Part shown: piece by piece, positions 25,901 to 34,469 of the stretch
How positions within the stretch are numbered: position 1 is the first letter of the stretch
How the letters are laid out: each line of letters begins with the position of its first letter
From: Panorpa germanica
Lineage: Eukaryota; Arthropoda; Insecta; Mecoptera; Panorpidae
Reading direction: 5' to 3'
Length of the DNA stretch: 64,000 nt
Assembly: GCA_963678705.1 (NCBI GenBank)
Contig: OY783204.1
Coordinates: forward strand, 3,482,701 to 3,546,700
Program-made: the position numbers and the translations under genes
Notes under the pieces: model-generated
Seen by the model: the letters and a program-made list of their open reading frames with translations, nothing else
Databases searched by the model: none
What the model was told of the DNA's origin: nothing

Positions 25901-28900
25901 CAAGGCTTCTCCTCTATTTTGCAAGGCAGTGTTATGTTTTATTTACCAGATGTCGTACGGACACGAACAATTTTTATGTTGGATCATGTGCTATGTAGTT
26001 AGTCAAGATGCCGATCAGGTTCACAATTTAATAATAGTGTAGTTTTACAACTCAAACCAACCAACACCATAGATGTTGAATATGCATCCACCGTCGCTAT
26101 TTAATAACGCTGCGTAAATAATAATATCTACGATCAGTGGCCGATTTGCATAAAGACGGATGAGGTGTGCGCTACGGGCCTCAGCGATCAGCTCCCAAAA
26201 TGAAAGAAACATTTTTTTCATATAATGTCATATTAGAATATTTTTCAATAAAAACTAAAAAACAAACATTTTAAGAGAAAATTTACAACCCTTGAAATTT
26301 CATTTAAAATTAAAATGTATGTTTTGTTGTAGATGTTTTAATTTGAAAAAAATACCTTCGCTGAACTTTGTTGATTAGGTTTTAGTAAGTAAAATAGTAC
26401 TGGGTTTTATTTTTTAACACTTTTTATTACATTTTATTACACGCACAATTAAATAATAAAATACATATAATAATACAAAGGCGATGATTCTTTAATTAAT
26501 TCTATTTGCTCTTGTTGCTGGCTTGAGAGCTATGGATAAAGTGATTTGAAATTGCAACAGAGCGTTCAAACCTGAATATGAAACAAAGGAGCAAATCGAA
26601 ATTATATTTAATAACAGAAAATATATAATAACATAAAAGAAATGAATGAATAAACAAAAATAATACCGCGATTTTGCTTTAACAATGTACATATTCAAAA
26701 ATTAAAAACCAAATCTTGTGTCAGTTTGTATAGGATTAAGATAATAATAAACATAAAAACAACACACAAAGAACGCAACCGGAAACGTAACGTCCTTGGA
26801 AGGACGACAAAGGAACAAAGGGTGTATTTTTGTTTTCGAATTAGCAGCCAGAAGTTTTTTATAGTTTTACTTCATAAAAAGTAAAATTTAAAGTAGAGAT
26901 ATCGAGTATTGAAGAAGAGCATTACATTTACAGTTTTATCGTCAGATGTAAACAAAGTAATTTTAGCAAGTGTTGGTTGGATTGTTGCAATTTACAAAAT
27001 ATTAAAGAAGTACTAATCCAAATTAGTCCGCTGTACAATTTAATAATGGAATTGCGCCTCAGCCTTTTAAGTGATAAATCCGCCACGGTCTACACTGCAT
27101 ATTTCTAAATCACACGTCTAATATAATGTGAGTACGATTTAGAAATATGGTTTTCTGCATTAATATAATACGCTTTGAACTTCCCGCGCAGCTCCAGTCT
27201 ACTGTCAGCTATTAATAGAGTACTTTCAAATTGTAAGCAAGCTGTGTCATTTAGTTTGTGTTTAAAGCAGATGGATGCCACGATTGCGATTGAGTGTGTA
27301 GTCACCATGACAAAATCCATAAATTGGGCTACGACATGCTACACCATCCTGCATATTCCGGACTTTTTAACTTATTAGTTAATGTATTTGTATTGTATTG
27401 CATATTTATTAGTTGAGTGTCTTTCGGCTTAACAATCTACATTATATGTTATTTATTCTTATTCAAACAAAATTAACGCCTTTTTACAATTTCTTTGTCC
27501 ATCTTCCTTTTTCCCCAATCCTCGCAATAAAATCACTTCCAATTATTACTTTTAGCTTACTTTCTACTCTCTGATCAATTTTCTTGCATATTTCCTAATT
27601 TTTGGGCATTTTAAATAGTTAGAAAGACATTCATATATTCCTTTAATTTTACCTTTCTCTCCTATATATCTTGTGTTCCTTCCTTTGTCTCCACTTCAAC
27701 CAGATCTCTTCTCACTCCAGTGATTATGCTCCTCTTCGCTCTCTCCTTTACTATTTTCCTTTCTGCTTCTTTGCACTTGCCTTTTTTATATACCCAGCCA
27801 TCAATATCCTTATTCCAGTATCTCTCCTTCAAATTCTATCGGTATTTTAACAGTATCAATCTTCTCTCTCCTCAACTCATTGTTATTCTACCTCTCTTCG
27901 AAATCCCTCCTTCACCAGTTCCTTCTTCCTTTTATTCCATATACTTGCTTATTAGTTAATGTAAATGTAATTTCAGCGGCACATTGTTTCTGGGATTTTA
28001 ATAAACAAACTGGATTAAAACGAGATTTGTTTGCTGTGGGTTTGGGAAAAGTTTGGAAAGCCTGGCATCATCCAGATGACAAATATGCCGTATACAGGAA
28101 AGTTAAAAAGTTAACACTTCATCCAGAGTAAGAGACACAAAGTACTTTATCTTAACAAAAAAAAAAATGGAAATGTTGTGACATTTAATTATATTTATTT
28201 TTAGATATAAGGGCATAAAGTCTAAATATGCTTTTGACCTGGCAATAATTACCTTGGCTAATTTATTAGAATACAGTGTGGTTATAAAACCTGTTTGTGT
28301 CGAATGGAGTCACAAAGGGTTTGCGCAAAAAATACCTAAAGACGTTATTGGGAAAGTATGATATTTTATGTTCGGTTTTGTTCAGATCAATATTAGAATA
28401 CTAGAACCTTTCTATTTGGCACACCGTAATGGATACTCTTCTTCACAGTATTTTATTTATTTTATTGTTTGATAAAGAACAAATACATATGGCTGCCATG
28501 GCCTTTATTCAGAATTTTTACTGTATTTTTATACACATAAATTTTTAGGTCGTCGGATGGGGCCAAACAGAGTTTGGAGTTCCAAGCAACAGGTTAAAAG
28601 AAGTCAGTCTGCCCGCAGTTTTAAGACCGGAATGCAAAGAAAAATCTAGCAAGTCTTTCTCGGATTTTATAACGTTTGACAAAATTTGTGCCGGTTATCT
28701 AGATGGTAAAAAACATTAAGTTCAATTATTCCTTAAGAGAATTTTCATTTATATAACATAAATTTCCTAAGGTAAGGTAATAAATTTCCAAATGTAATTA
28801 TTTCTTAACTTTTTAGGTTCAAATGTTTGCAAAGGTGATAGTGGTGCAGGGCTGTGTTTTCCGCAAGAGAGTAATGGAGAGACATTATATTACCTAAGAG

Positions 28901-30674
28901 GAATTGTTTCTATTACCGATATTCATGAAAAAACTTGTAATGCAAAATTGTATGCCGCATATACCGACGTATTAAGTCATTTAACTTGGATGCATAGTTA
29001 CAATGTAACGAAAGAACCCGATGTCTTCCGATGTAGTTCGGGAGAGAAGATAAGTAATGAATTTGTATGCGATAACGTAAGTATACCTTGTAATTGTTTA
29101 ATGTAATCTTCTTATTTTTTCAACAAATTAGCATGATGTTCGCTATAATAAAGAAACCAGTAACTATACAAAGCTAAAGCGGTTGCATCATGATCATATA
29201 CACAGGTCTGGCAATGACGAAACGATCTTGCGTTTTTAATATTATTGTATTAATACACAATAAATTGCTCCAATAATGGCAAATCATCAAACCAGTTTGG
29301 TAATATGGTATCCAACCCTGGGGATACTCAAAGAAAACTAACATAGAAATTATACAACGTGTTCAAAATAAAGTACTGAGAGATATAGTAAACGCTCCTT
29401 GGTATATTCGAAATAGCAACCTCCACCGGGATCTCCAGATAGAGACCGTAGCCAAATAAGTAAATAGATATGCTTCCAAGCATCATGTGAGGCTGCACTG
29501 TCATCTGAATGACGACGTACTCCAGCCGTTGAACTACCAAGCGTTAACTAGAAGAATTAAGAGGAAGAACTCTTTCGAACTACAATGACAATTATGAAAG
29601 TAGTGTAAAAATAAAAATATGAACAGTGTAATTAATGGTAATGGACGATGCTTAATAACTTAACCTTTGAAAAGGTTAGCGAATTCAAATACCTCGGAAC
29701 AATTATTCACGTTCAAAACAAGCTGAATGCCGAAATTGCCAAAACAGCAGAATCAAATCAGCTAATAAATGTTTCTTTGGACTAAAAAAACAATTAAGGT
29801 CCAAATTTATCAGCAGAAAATCTAAACTGAGGCTATACAAGACACTTATACTACCTGTGCTGCTGTATGCTAGCAAAACCTGGACATTAAGCTTAGACAC
29901 CCAGCGAGCTATGGAAACTTTTGAAAGAAAAGTATTAAGAACTTTGTTCGGGCCTGTTTAAGAACAAGGGTGCTGGCGAACCAGATATAATTTTGAATTA
30001 TACGGACTTTATAACCAACCTCAAGTTACACAGGTCATCCGAAGCAACAGGCTGAGATGGCTCGGTCACGTCTGGAGATCCCCTGAAGACAACCTTACTA
30101 GATTATACACTTTTAACAACCCTACGGGATCCCGTACCCAAGGACGACCACCTACAAGATGGTCGGACGACACAGTAGAGGATATCAAAACTTTGAAAGT
30201 AAAAAACTGGCAAAGAGTTGCTTTGGACCGATTGAGTTGGAAGAAGCGTGCTGTTGAGGCAGCTAAGACCTGCAATAGATTGTTACGTTCTTAAAGAAGA
30301 AGAAGATGCTTAATATCGTATGTTATGCATTGGTTATGGATAAATTGCTGGTTGGTCATTAGACCAGCTGCAATAACGTAAATGAATAAAAAAAATGTGC
30401 AAAGCGAAAACCGAAGTTGACGCGATCTTGGCCGACTAAAAACGAAAAATGCGATAAATTTTTCATAAAGAGTGTCACTATGAAAGTTGCCAGACCTGTC
30501 TATAGGAAAATGGGTCGTACCATCCTTTATATGAACTATTTAATACTGCACAAAAAAATTTCAAAAGTATAAATTTTTTTTTAGGAACCAGATTGCAGTG
30601 ACAAATCCGATGAAGATGACGAATTATGCATTAAGAATATATTAGCACTTTTTAATTCAAATAGTTTAGGGTGA
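7733..30674 (+). CDS. modSP: Modular serine protease (HP14/ModSP type) with an internally duplicated Wonton-protease-LDLa block; 5' end outside window
   Basis: Fifteen exons with GT-AG borders and fully compatible phases: 7733-7939, 21180-21338, 21773-21917, 22324-22474, 22540-22693, 22769-23031, 24330-24406, 24580-24794, 24867-25073, 25584-25742, 27977-28127, 28205-28355, 28549-28705, 28817-29076, 30585-30674. With one base from an upstream exon they give 849 codons including the stop. Domain order is Wonton, protease-like domain lacking the triad, LDLa, Sushi, Wonton, intact protease, LDLa. Exons 1-7 match exons 9-15 in phase and nearly in length (207/207, 159/159, 145/151, 151/151, 154/157, 263/260), which shows an internal tandem duplication. 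The family is known to be secreted and to initiate Toll and prophenoloxidase cascades after pattern recognition. Upstream exons (signal peptide, further LDLa, first Sushi) are expected beyond the left edge. No in-frame stop was seen, so the gene looks intact. The symbol rests on domain architecture. Confidence 0.85.
8466..10810 (+). mobile_element. TIR DNA element with PIN/FEN-like nuclease gene (Academ-like?)
   Basis: Long imperfect terminal inverted repeats, about 320 bp (8466-8783) and 334 bp (10477-10810), starting TAGCCCGGTC and ending GACCGGGCTA. An ATA direct repeat flanks the element (8463-8465 and 10811-10813). The empty site is preserved in H2 and H3 (TTGAGAAATGTCAG against a predicted TTGAGATATGTCAG). 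At 2345 bp it encodes one 504-residue nuclease-like protein and no recognised transposase, so it may be an internally deleted form. Academ elements are known for an XPG-type nuclease and 3-4 bp target duplications. The assignment is inference. Confidence 0.7.
8881..10395 (+). CDS. PIN/FEN (XPG)-like nuclease domain protein of the TIR element
   Basis: Uninterrupted 504-codon frame between the inverted repeats. Residues 1-200 are of unrecognised, helical-looking type. From residue 222 a PIN/FEN-like core appears: YIIDGGYLLHR (Asp226), VVFDGYND (Asp266), NNDADVLIIE (Asp339, Asp341, Glu346), GEDIDLL (Asp364, Asp366) and HAITGCDTTSAF (Asp421). The acidic set is what a metal-dependent FEN/XPG-type nuclease needs, and nothing catalytic looks lost. 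Proteins with the ITGCDTTSAF word are widespread as uncharacterised repeat-copy genes in animals (from memory). No introns or host-gene context. Its role is presumably in movement of the element, but a captured or domesticated nuclease is possible. Base composition resembles the surroundings. Confidence 0.75.
   Translation: MVIEQSMMKAMKTDGGIARGRNTKESVISKWVYSMHAMNTVCEKLEDLANVRMDTTEQHVDASDSRMKKDAKDVRKLLEYFSTHDPFPDVSKIVSIASGVVGDDKINCYKAREVGLASMAKMTGLTFNNIKLKRSDKVVPLLAMTSTIKVHEEKVPVDPVLLFQRMCITAAFQDEIENYFQYELFPYPLSLFDDIEMRKTQKSAIYDCFEKVDFDINNTNATYIIDGGYLLHRVVWDSEETFNVILDKYVQYVRRHFGFRVTVVFDGYNDCTRNTKAAEQRRRTLATFSSIDILFDENMTVPTSQQKFLSNTHNKSRFISMLKERFTTENILVRQANNDADVLIIETAIEQFNLTNTTIVVGEDIDLLVLLTARTPTEKTIFFLKPGKAQHQSETYSSKSLSTFAKCQNHVLFLHAITGCDTTSAFYRRGKITVFKLFEKQNLIECAEVFKNINSTRQEIITNGICFLLSMYGALKKTTCLDKYRYACFVKNTKSKKQVQLACL
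11014..11806 (-). mobile_element. Helitron-like non-autonomous copy H2
   Basis: Head-to-tail with H1 and H3. The terminal hairpin GTCGCAATGCGAC is at the left, and the 5' end at the right reads (plus strand) CACCTGGGACATTATAATAT. About 79% of H2 is shared with H3 by eye. No open frame is supported. It holds the empty insertion site of the TIR element near 11505. Confidence 0.55.
11807..12605 (-). mobile_element. Helitron-like non-autonomous copy H3
   Basis: Same structure as H2: a left hairpin beside CTTGAGTTTACCCC, and a right end CACCTGGGACATTATAATAT abutting the CTAG of the next copy. It carries a second empty site near 12300. No coding sequence. Confidence 0.55.
12606..15389 (-). mobile_element. 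Helitron-like long copy D
   Basis: The minus-strand 3' end reads hairpin CGTCGCTTTGCGACG, spacer GGGCGAAGCG, CTAG. The 5' end begins TC at 15389, directly against the CTAG of copy E. The body consists of divergent modules with a recurring core TTCAGTAGCGGCG (minus strand), plus a 193-bp tandem duplication at about 14331-14716. It is nearly identical to inverted copy D' at 18206-20999. Small open frames in it are not coding. Confidence 0.6.
14331..14716. repeat. 193-bp tandem duplication inside Helitron-like copy D
   Basis: Two consecutive copies starting near 14331 and 14524, each holding the same ATCTATTTTATTTGTATC segment and the following GCCCGCCGCCTCTGG block. Also present in the inverted copy near 18875-19260, so it predates that duplication. 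Confidence 0.7.
15390..18205 (-). mobile_element. Helitron-like long copy E
   Basis: Begins with the same CTAG and hairpin as D. Between about 15640 and 16500 it holds sequence not in D, and elsewhere it follows D closely. The right end stops in an AT microsatellite, where it meets inverted copy D' head to head, forming a large palindrome centred near 18200. Confidence 0.55.
18206..20999 (+). mobile_element. Helitron-like long copy D' (inverted)
   Basis: Plus-strand copy starting TC near 18206 and ending hairpin, GGGCGAAGCG, CTAG at 20999, followed by T. It matches D almost base for base, including the 193-bp duplication. One small indel near 20735 distinguishes them. Confidence 0.6.
21000..21140 (-). 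mobile_element. Two truncated Helitron-like 5' ends
   Basis: Short remnants: one of the D type (GAGTTTTCCATGTTAAATTGG and following) and one of the H type (CACCTGGGACATTATAATAT). They close the array next to the splice acceptor of the following exon. Confidence 0.5.
21180..21338 (+). CDS. modSP: modSP exon: start of inactive protease domain 1
   Basis: 159 bp, phase 1 in and out, like the paralogous exon at 25584. It begins with EC (the linker Cys) and ends in VSAKFVIT, the position of the strand before the catalytic His. It has no IIxG activation site and no CGGS loop, so zymogen activation by cleavage seems lost. Confidence 0.8.
21339..21772. other. Intron of modSP without recognised elements
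   Basis: 434 bp of AT-rich sequence between two exons. Nothing recognised on either strand. Confidence 0.6.
21773..21917 (+). CDS. modSP: modSP exon: region of the lost catalytic His, protease domain 1
   Basis: 145 bp, phase 1 to 2. The start reads NALSFW where the second domain has AAHCFW, so the catalytic His is Leu and its disulphide Cys is Ser. It shares WHHP and the closing L-F/L-HP with the second copy. Confidence 0.8.
21938..22270. mobile_element. Small MITE in modSP intron
   Basis: Inverted ends CACACTGCAACCG (left, about 21945) and CGGTTGCAGTGTG (right, about 22251) surround roughly 300 bp without coding sequence. No clear target duplication was found, so the family is open. Confidence 0.45.
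22324..22474 (+). CDS. modSP: modSP exon: region of the lost catalytic Asp, protease domain 1
   Basis: 151 bp, phase 2 to 0, identical in length to exon 28205-28355. NVAVVEL stands where the active copy has DLAIITL, so the catalytic Asp is Asn. KPAC-QW matches KPVC-EW of the second domain. Confidence 0.8.
22540..22693 (+). CDS. modSP: modSP exon: protease domain 1, third segment
   Basis: 154 bp, phase 0 to 1. It matches exon 28549-28705 with conserved TDEC and MFCGEIING, against PEC and ICAGYLDG in the active copy. It opens MSNWKNI where the active copy has VVGWGQT, so the canonical GWG loop is not kept. Confidence 0.8.
22769..23031 (+). CDS. modSP: modSP exon: region of the lost catalytic Ser, protease domain 1, and start of LDLa-1
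   Basis: 263 bp, phase 1 to 0. GDIGAG replaces GDSGAG, so the nucleophile Ser is Ile. After the protease-like fold ends, FKCKSG and VCDE begin an LDL-receptor class A repeat that is finished by the next exon. The layout is the same in exon 28817-29076. Confidence 0.85.
23209..23933. mobile_element. TTAA-flanked fold-back MITE in modSP intron
   Basis: Terminal inverted repeats GGGGTCTTCTCACTTT and complement with TTAA on both sides (23205-23208, 23934-23937), the target of piggyBac- and Kolobok-type elements. Interior halves are also inverted (CTGATGGTATGCGCTATAGCC near 23490 and 23625), so the whole 725 bp can fold back. No transposase. Confidence 0.8.
24019..24310 (-). mobile_element. Possible LINE 3' fragment in modSP intron
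   Basis: The minus strand reads a charged sequence (RKMEEILEKLLLQEND) resembling the tail region of the LINE at 45205. It is pyrimidine-rich on the plus strand. Weak support. Confidence 0.3.
24330..24406 (+). CDS. modSP: modSP exon: end of LDLa-1
   Basis: 77 bp, phase 0 to 2. VEDCIDGSDE is the calcium-binding signature of an LDLa repeat, followed by the sixth Cys. Confidence 0.85.
24580..24794 (+). CDS. modSP: modSP exon: Sushi/CCP domain
   Basis: 215 bp, phase 2 to 1. It holds a Sushi core with FKCDEGFELS, a later LC, GEW and a closing PRC. Sushi modules of this family are known to take part in recognition-complex assembly upstream of the protease. Confidence 0.85.
24867..25073 (+). CDS. 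modSP: modSP exon: Wonton domain 2
   Basis: 207 bp, phase 1 in and out. The Cys pattern TCEPL, SCY, SCEE, RCN, FIC and FACVP, with PAGTVA between, matches the Wonton module described in Manduca HP14. It is a direct paralogue of exon 7733-7939, with the same spacing of conserved residues. Confidence 0.8.
25210..25410 (+). pseudogene. Mariner-type transposase N-terminal (HTH) fragment in modSP intron
   Basis: Translation gives AIIIQFLAEGVKSFEMLRRL, then FDGETLSKTQMFDWY, the HTH_48-type N terminus of mariner/SETMAR transposases. Only this domain remains. Frame is lost after it, and no inverted repeats were found. Confidence 0.75.
25584..25742 (+). CDS. modSP: modSP exon: activation site and start of active protease domain
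   Basis: 159 bp, phase 1 in and out. Contains ECGKL, then SLIIEGTDAEIGE, a typical trypsin-fold zymogen N terminus with predicted cleavage between Leu and Ile, and CGGSLI. A Leu at P1 fits an initiator that is not cleaved by a trypsin-like enzyme. Confidence 0.9.
26135..27088. mobile_element. hAT-type non-autonomous element in modSP intron
   Basis: Ends CAGTGGCCGATTT and AAATCCGCCACGG are inverted copies with two mismatches. Flanking octamers TCTACGAT and TCTACACT agree at six of eight positions, as an aged 8-bp hAT target duplication would. The 954-bp interior has no intact transposase. Confidence 0.7.
27415..27955 (-). mobile_element. LINE 3' fragment in modSP intron
   Basis: Minus strand carries a KCKEAERKIVKERAKR-like tail and ends in AAGCCGAAAGACAC, the same 3' end as the LINE at 45205-45660. 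Decayed, no long frame. Confidence 0.5.
27977..28127 (+). CDS. modSP: modSP exon: catalytic His of active protease domain
   Basis: 151 bp, phase 1 to 2. Joined across the intron it reads S-AAHC, with catalytic His and its Cys partner present. WHHP and LTLHPE follow. Confidence 0.9.
28205..28355 (+). CDS. modSP: modSP exon: catalytic Asp of active protease domain
   Basis: 151 bp, phase 2 to 0. DLAIITL carries the catalytic Asp. KPVCVEW provides the Cys expected to bond the linker Cys, which would keep the regulatory chain attached after activation. Confidence 0.9.
28549..28705 (+). CDS. modSP: modSP exon: active protease domain, VVGWG segment
   Basis: 157 bp, phase 0 to 1. It starts VVGWGQT and ends ICAGYLDG, the usual strands ahead of the catalytic Ser. 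Confidence 0.9.
28817..29076 (+). CDS. modSP: modSP exon: catalytic Ser of active protease domain and start of LDLa-2
   Basis: 260 bp, phase 1 to 0. CKGDSGAG contains the catalytic Ser. The residue six before it, at the base of the S1 pocket, is Asn rather than the Asp of trypsins, so specificity for Arg/Lys is not expected. FRCSSG and VCDN begin a C-terminal LDLa. Confidence 0.9.
29290..29582 (+). mobile_element. Jockey ORF2 C-terminal tail in modSP intron
   Basis: Translation shows IEIIQRVQNKVLRDIVNAPW, HRDLQIETVAK and a final KRKNSFELQ, which is the canonical jockey tail. One in-frame stop splits it. Rest of element absent. Confidence 0.8.
29645..30312 (+). mobile_element. RTE-type LINE 3' end in modSP intron
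   Basis: Encodes EFKYLGTIIHVQNKLNAEI, a later LILPVLLYASKTW-like stretch, LRWLGHV, GRPPTRWSDD and W-AL-R motifs in shifting frames, ending in GAAGAAGAAGA. This matches the tails of insect endonuclease-RT elements of the HmRTE kind. Many frameshifts and stops. Confidence 0.75.
30585..30674 (+). CDS. modSP: modSP last exon: end of LDLa-2 and stop
   Basis: 90 bp including TGA. EPDCSDKSDE completes the LDLa signature, followed by a short tail. An LDLa after the protease is unusual for the family and mirrors LDLa-1, as expected if the gene ends with half of a repeat unit. Confidence 0.85.
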   Translation, partial: EPDCSDKSDEDDELCIKNILALFNSNSLG

Positions 30675-30767
30675 CGTAACTGCGTTCGTCTGATTTATTT
30701 GATTTAAGTTTATATAATATTAAAACAAAACATATATATAAATGTGTATTATAAAATTTATAACATA

Positions 30768-30773
30768 AATAAA
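30768..30773 (+). terminator. modSP: Polyadenylation signal of modSP
   Basis: AATAAA about 94 bp after the stop codon, the first canonical signal downstream. From the stop to 30999 nothing else is seen. Confidence 0.5.
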
Positions 30774-30999
30774 TCATAACATATTAACAGAGCATAAAGA
30801 ATTCTATGTAACTGGTTGAGTTTGGACCTATGGATCTATATAAGCTTGAGGTTTGCTTATCTGCGATGTTGACGGTTTCCAATTCTCGGATTGCTTGATT
30901 GCATCTAACTCCTTTGATAGCTATAGATTGCGCCAAAACTTCTCGAAGGACCTTTTTGTTATTAAATAATTAATAACAATTTTTTATTTTTTCTTTAAA

Positions 31000-31601
31000 T
31001 GGTTTAATCCGTGTCGAAGGATCAAATGATTACACAAGTTAACGTTTGCAAGAAAAGGCAGCGAAATGCAAGAATTTTACATAAAAACATTTATTATACA
31101 AATACACTTGACGAATTACAATAATTGAAACTTAAATGAATAATTATATGTATCAATGTTACTGCGATACAATTTCACTATTAATATCTTTTATTATAAT
31201 TATTAAACTGTTGAAAGTTGGAGTTGATAATTTAGATGTTTACTGTTCTAGATGATAGCTAATAAGTTAAAATATTAAGTGATGTTTATTGTATGAAGTT
31301 TGAGTTAATAATGAATATTTTAATAGTGTTTTAACAGTACATTGGTACAAAAATGCATTTGGCAGGCCAGCTGGTGTCCTTGGTACGGGCTGGTACGGTC
31401 GAATAAACAATGCCAGAGTAACAATGACAATAACTTTGTTAGTTAATTCAATAACAAAGAAAGATAAAATATTTGATTAAACAATAGAATTATTACAGAA
31501 CTTAAGAACTAAAAATATACAAAATTAGATTCTAAATAAAATATATTAAAGAACGTGAAATATCTATATAAAAATATGGGTTGTGCATGCGTTCTTTACC
31601 A
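31000..31601 (-). repeat. BEL/Pao LTR (downstream on the minus strand)
   Basis: 602 bp bounded by TGGT and ACCA, matching 35877-36465. Differences cluster at the low-coordinate end. Confidence 0.8.
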
Positions 31602-33518
31602 TACTCCCGCGCGTTGAAAATTGGAAGAGTCATCTTGGTTTTTCAACTGATGTTCTGTAAGTAGCGGAACGAGATATTGCACTAGACGCTTTGTTTTTCC
31701 CTTAGCTGTCTTGATAGTGGCTGCTCGAGTCGCTGAAACTTCATTAGCACTTAATTTCACTTGGCTACCCAACATCCATTGTGATGGAGGAAGATTTGGC
31801 TTCTTGATTAAGACCAAAGTTCCTTGCTGCGGTACAGCATCCTTTGAAATTTTCCACTTCACGAGCTGATTACAGCGTCCTAGGTATTCGCTTGACCATT
31901 GTTTCCAACAACTTTGAATAAAGTCTTGAAATTGTGAGTAGCGCTGCGTTCGGCTTAATTTAATTGGAGCGTCCTCTGCAGGAGCGATTCTTGTGATCTG
32001 CCGTCCTAATAAGAGGTGTCCAGGTGTGAAGGGAATAAGGTCATTGGGATTATTGGAAGCGGGAAAAAAGGGATGGAAATTGAGCATTGCCTCAATTTGA
32101 GTTTGCAGTGTATAAGTGTGTTTGAAGTTGGTATGATAATTTAATTTCGTTAGTTTGGCAAGTGGATAAAAATGTAAAATACTGTATTTAAAACAGTCAG
32201 GTTCAGAATGCCATTTAACGATTAAATTTTTGAAATATTCTATACCTCCTGGGTCGATATAGAAGAGTTTGTCATTTAAAAAATTGCGGTTGATAAATTT
32301 AAAATAAATACAAGAACCATATGCATTTTCTAACGCATCACAAAAACCATGAATTTCAAATGTTTTGGAATTCTTGATTAATGAATTTTGTGGTATGGAT
32401 GCATTGTTTAAGGTCGGTAATTGCTTTATTAAAGGAGTCCATGTTTTTACTGAATATTCTAGAATTTCAACATTCCAGTGTAGATTTGTTAGCCTTAATT
32501 GTTGTCTCAATAGCATAAACGGTTTGACGCAGGGTGATAATAATCCATGTGGATCAAAGATTTTGGCAATGAATGATAGAACATTTCTTATTGTTAATTT
32601 TACAGGTGGATCAAAAATGGCTATGCTGTATTTGAAACAGTCTGTTTTTGAGCACCATTTGACAATTAAAATTTTGAAAGGCTCTAAGTCTGCGTGATCT
32701 ATATAAAAGAGTTGGTCTTGAATAGTGTTGTCTAAATCGAATAAAATAATGGGATCATTCGACATCCATTTTCGTAAATAAGATCCTGCACTACTTAATG
32801 TTTCTATTGTTTTAATACAGCGTAGCTTGAATTCTGATAGATCATTTGATCCAGTCAGAAGCTTATCAACATATGAATCATTAAGGGTGGTGTTTGTGGC
32901 ATATGGATGTGAATTTGAAAATAATAATTTAGACCTTGTATGTAAGTTAATTAACCATAGTTGTTGTATCATTAATTTGCATGGTATGTCACAAGGCAAT
33001 AGTAATGCGAGTGGATCCAAGGTTCTAGCTATTAATAATAAAACATTTTCTTTGGTTAATTTCATAAGTAATTGAATTGAATTATGCAATTCCTTGACCG
33101 TAAATATGCCGTTTGTCTTGTTTCTAGAGTTTTGAATGAAACGTAAATAGTATGTGGTGACGCTATTGATCGATTTAAAATTTGAAAATTTGTCAAATAT
33201 AAAATTTGACTTGGCTATGGAGTAGTTTGACAATATGAATGATTTATGATGTTTACTAGTAACACGCTTTCTTTGTGGTAAAAGAAAGGGTTTAGTAATT
33301 GCTGATTTGGAATCTCCTATACCGTGATGCGGTAAAATATATGTAGGTTCGGATGAATTTTGAATAATGTTAGTGGTCATGTGACCTAATCGTATATATT
33401 CATTAATGAATGCAGAATACATAGATTTATGTTGTGTATTTCTATCAAATTTTCTTTCTAATGAAAGAAATTGTTTGGTAGCTGTGGTTTTGGTATCCCC
33501 TAGAGCTGATGTGGGCAA
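31596..33518 (-). pseudogene. BEL/Pao pol remains with integrase C-terminal tail
   Basis: Long frame of 640 codons. The C-terminal third shows LIPFTPGHLLLGRQI, RYSQFQDFIQSCWKQW and PPSQWMLG, the conserved end of BEL/Pao integrases. The N-terminal part has irregular pol-like words (FIAKIFDPHGLLSPC, PTLNNASIPQ) that seem rearranged. Fossil; it does not have the domain set of a complete pol. Confidence 0.7.
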
Positions 33519-33521
33519 TTT

Positions 33522-34469
33522 TTAAGGTAATGTAATTACGAATCTACCATCTGAGTGGCGAGTAGTAGTTTTGTTACAATGATCCTGGCATGCTTGTTCT
33601 TCTAAAGTTAAAGTGCTACATTCCTTAACAGACTCGATTTCCCAAAACTTGGAAATTTGAGTTTGTAGGGATGTGTGATAGCAATGCGCATGATTATTAT
33701 TAGTAAAAGATTTATATTTGGTTACTATCCAACCTAACGAAGTGTTTTGTAAATGTAATCGATTACTATATAATTTTGCTTTACCGACGCGTAATAGGTT
33801 CCAAAATATATCAGCTCCTAACAATAAATCCACAGATTGTGGTTCGTTAAAACTAGGATCTGCTAGCTTTATGTTATGCGGTATTGATAAATTGACAATA
33901 TCCAATGTGATGTGTGGAATTTTGTCGGTTATTTTGTCTATAAGCAGGCAATTTACAAACGTTTTGTAATTGTTAGTAGATGAATGCAAAGTGATTTTTG
34001 CTTGCTTGCTTATTTTAGTTTCGGAATTACCAATTCCTGTTATTATTACATCTGAATTAGTAATGGGAACGTTTAATTTTTGTAATAAACTTTTAGTAAT
34101 GAAGCTTGATGGACTACCGTTATCCAGAAGAGCGCGTGCAGTAATTGTTTTACCGTTTTTGCCAGGAATGTTCACCAAAGCGGTTGATAACATAACTTGA
34201 CTTGTCCGTTTGACTTGCGCTGTGAGTGTGCTGGAAGTGGCAGCTTTAGGAATTGAAGTGCTTGATGCTTCAATTAATTTAGACACTGAGATAATTTTAT
34301 TGATTTTGGTGCCTACTTTAACGTATTGCATAAAAAAATCAGTATTTTCTTCATCAATGCGGTCTATTTCAGCTTGATCCTCAGTTTGTTCATGCATTTG
34401 TTCATGAAGTTTATTAATGGAAGCCATTAGTGGTTCCCATTGCTTATGAAGAAACTTTATGTTTTCCAC
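33522..34469 (-). pseudogene. BEL/Pao gag-end and aspartic protease remains
   Basis: 315 codons. ARALLDNGSPSSFIT, then a later VDLLLGADIFW, mark the retropepsin-like DUF1758 protease of BEL/Pao elements. The upstream part is charged and gag-like. Fossil remains of the element at 31000-36465. Confidence 0.75.

Noticed and set aside
27720-28131. Plus-strand frames upstream of the catalytic-His exon
   Set aside because: They cross the intron-exon border. Only the part after the acceptor at 27976 is coding, and the rest is antisense LINE.
32365-34200. Plus-strand frames across the BEL/Pao remains
   Set aside because: Shadows of the minus-strand coding remains, with no recognisable motifs.
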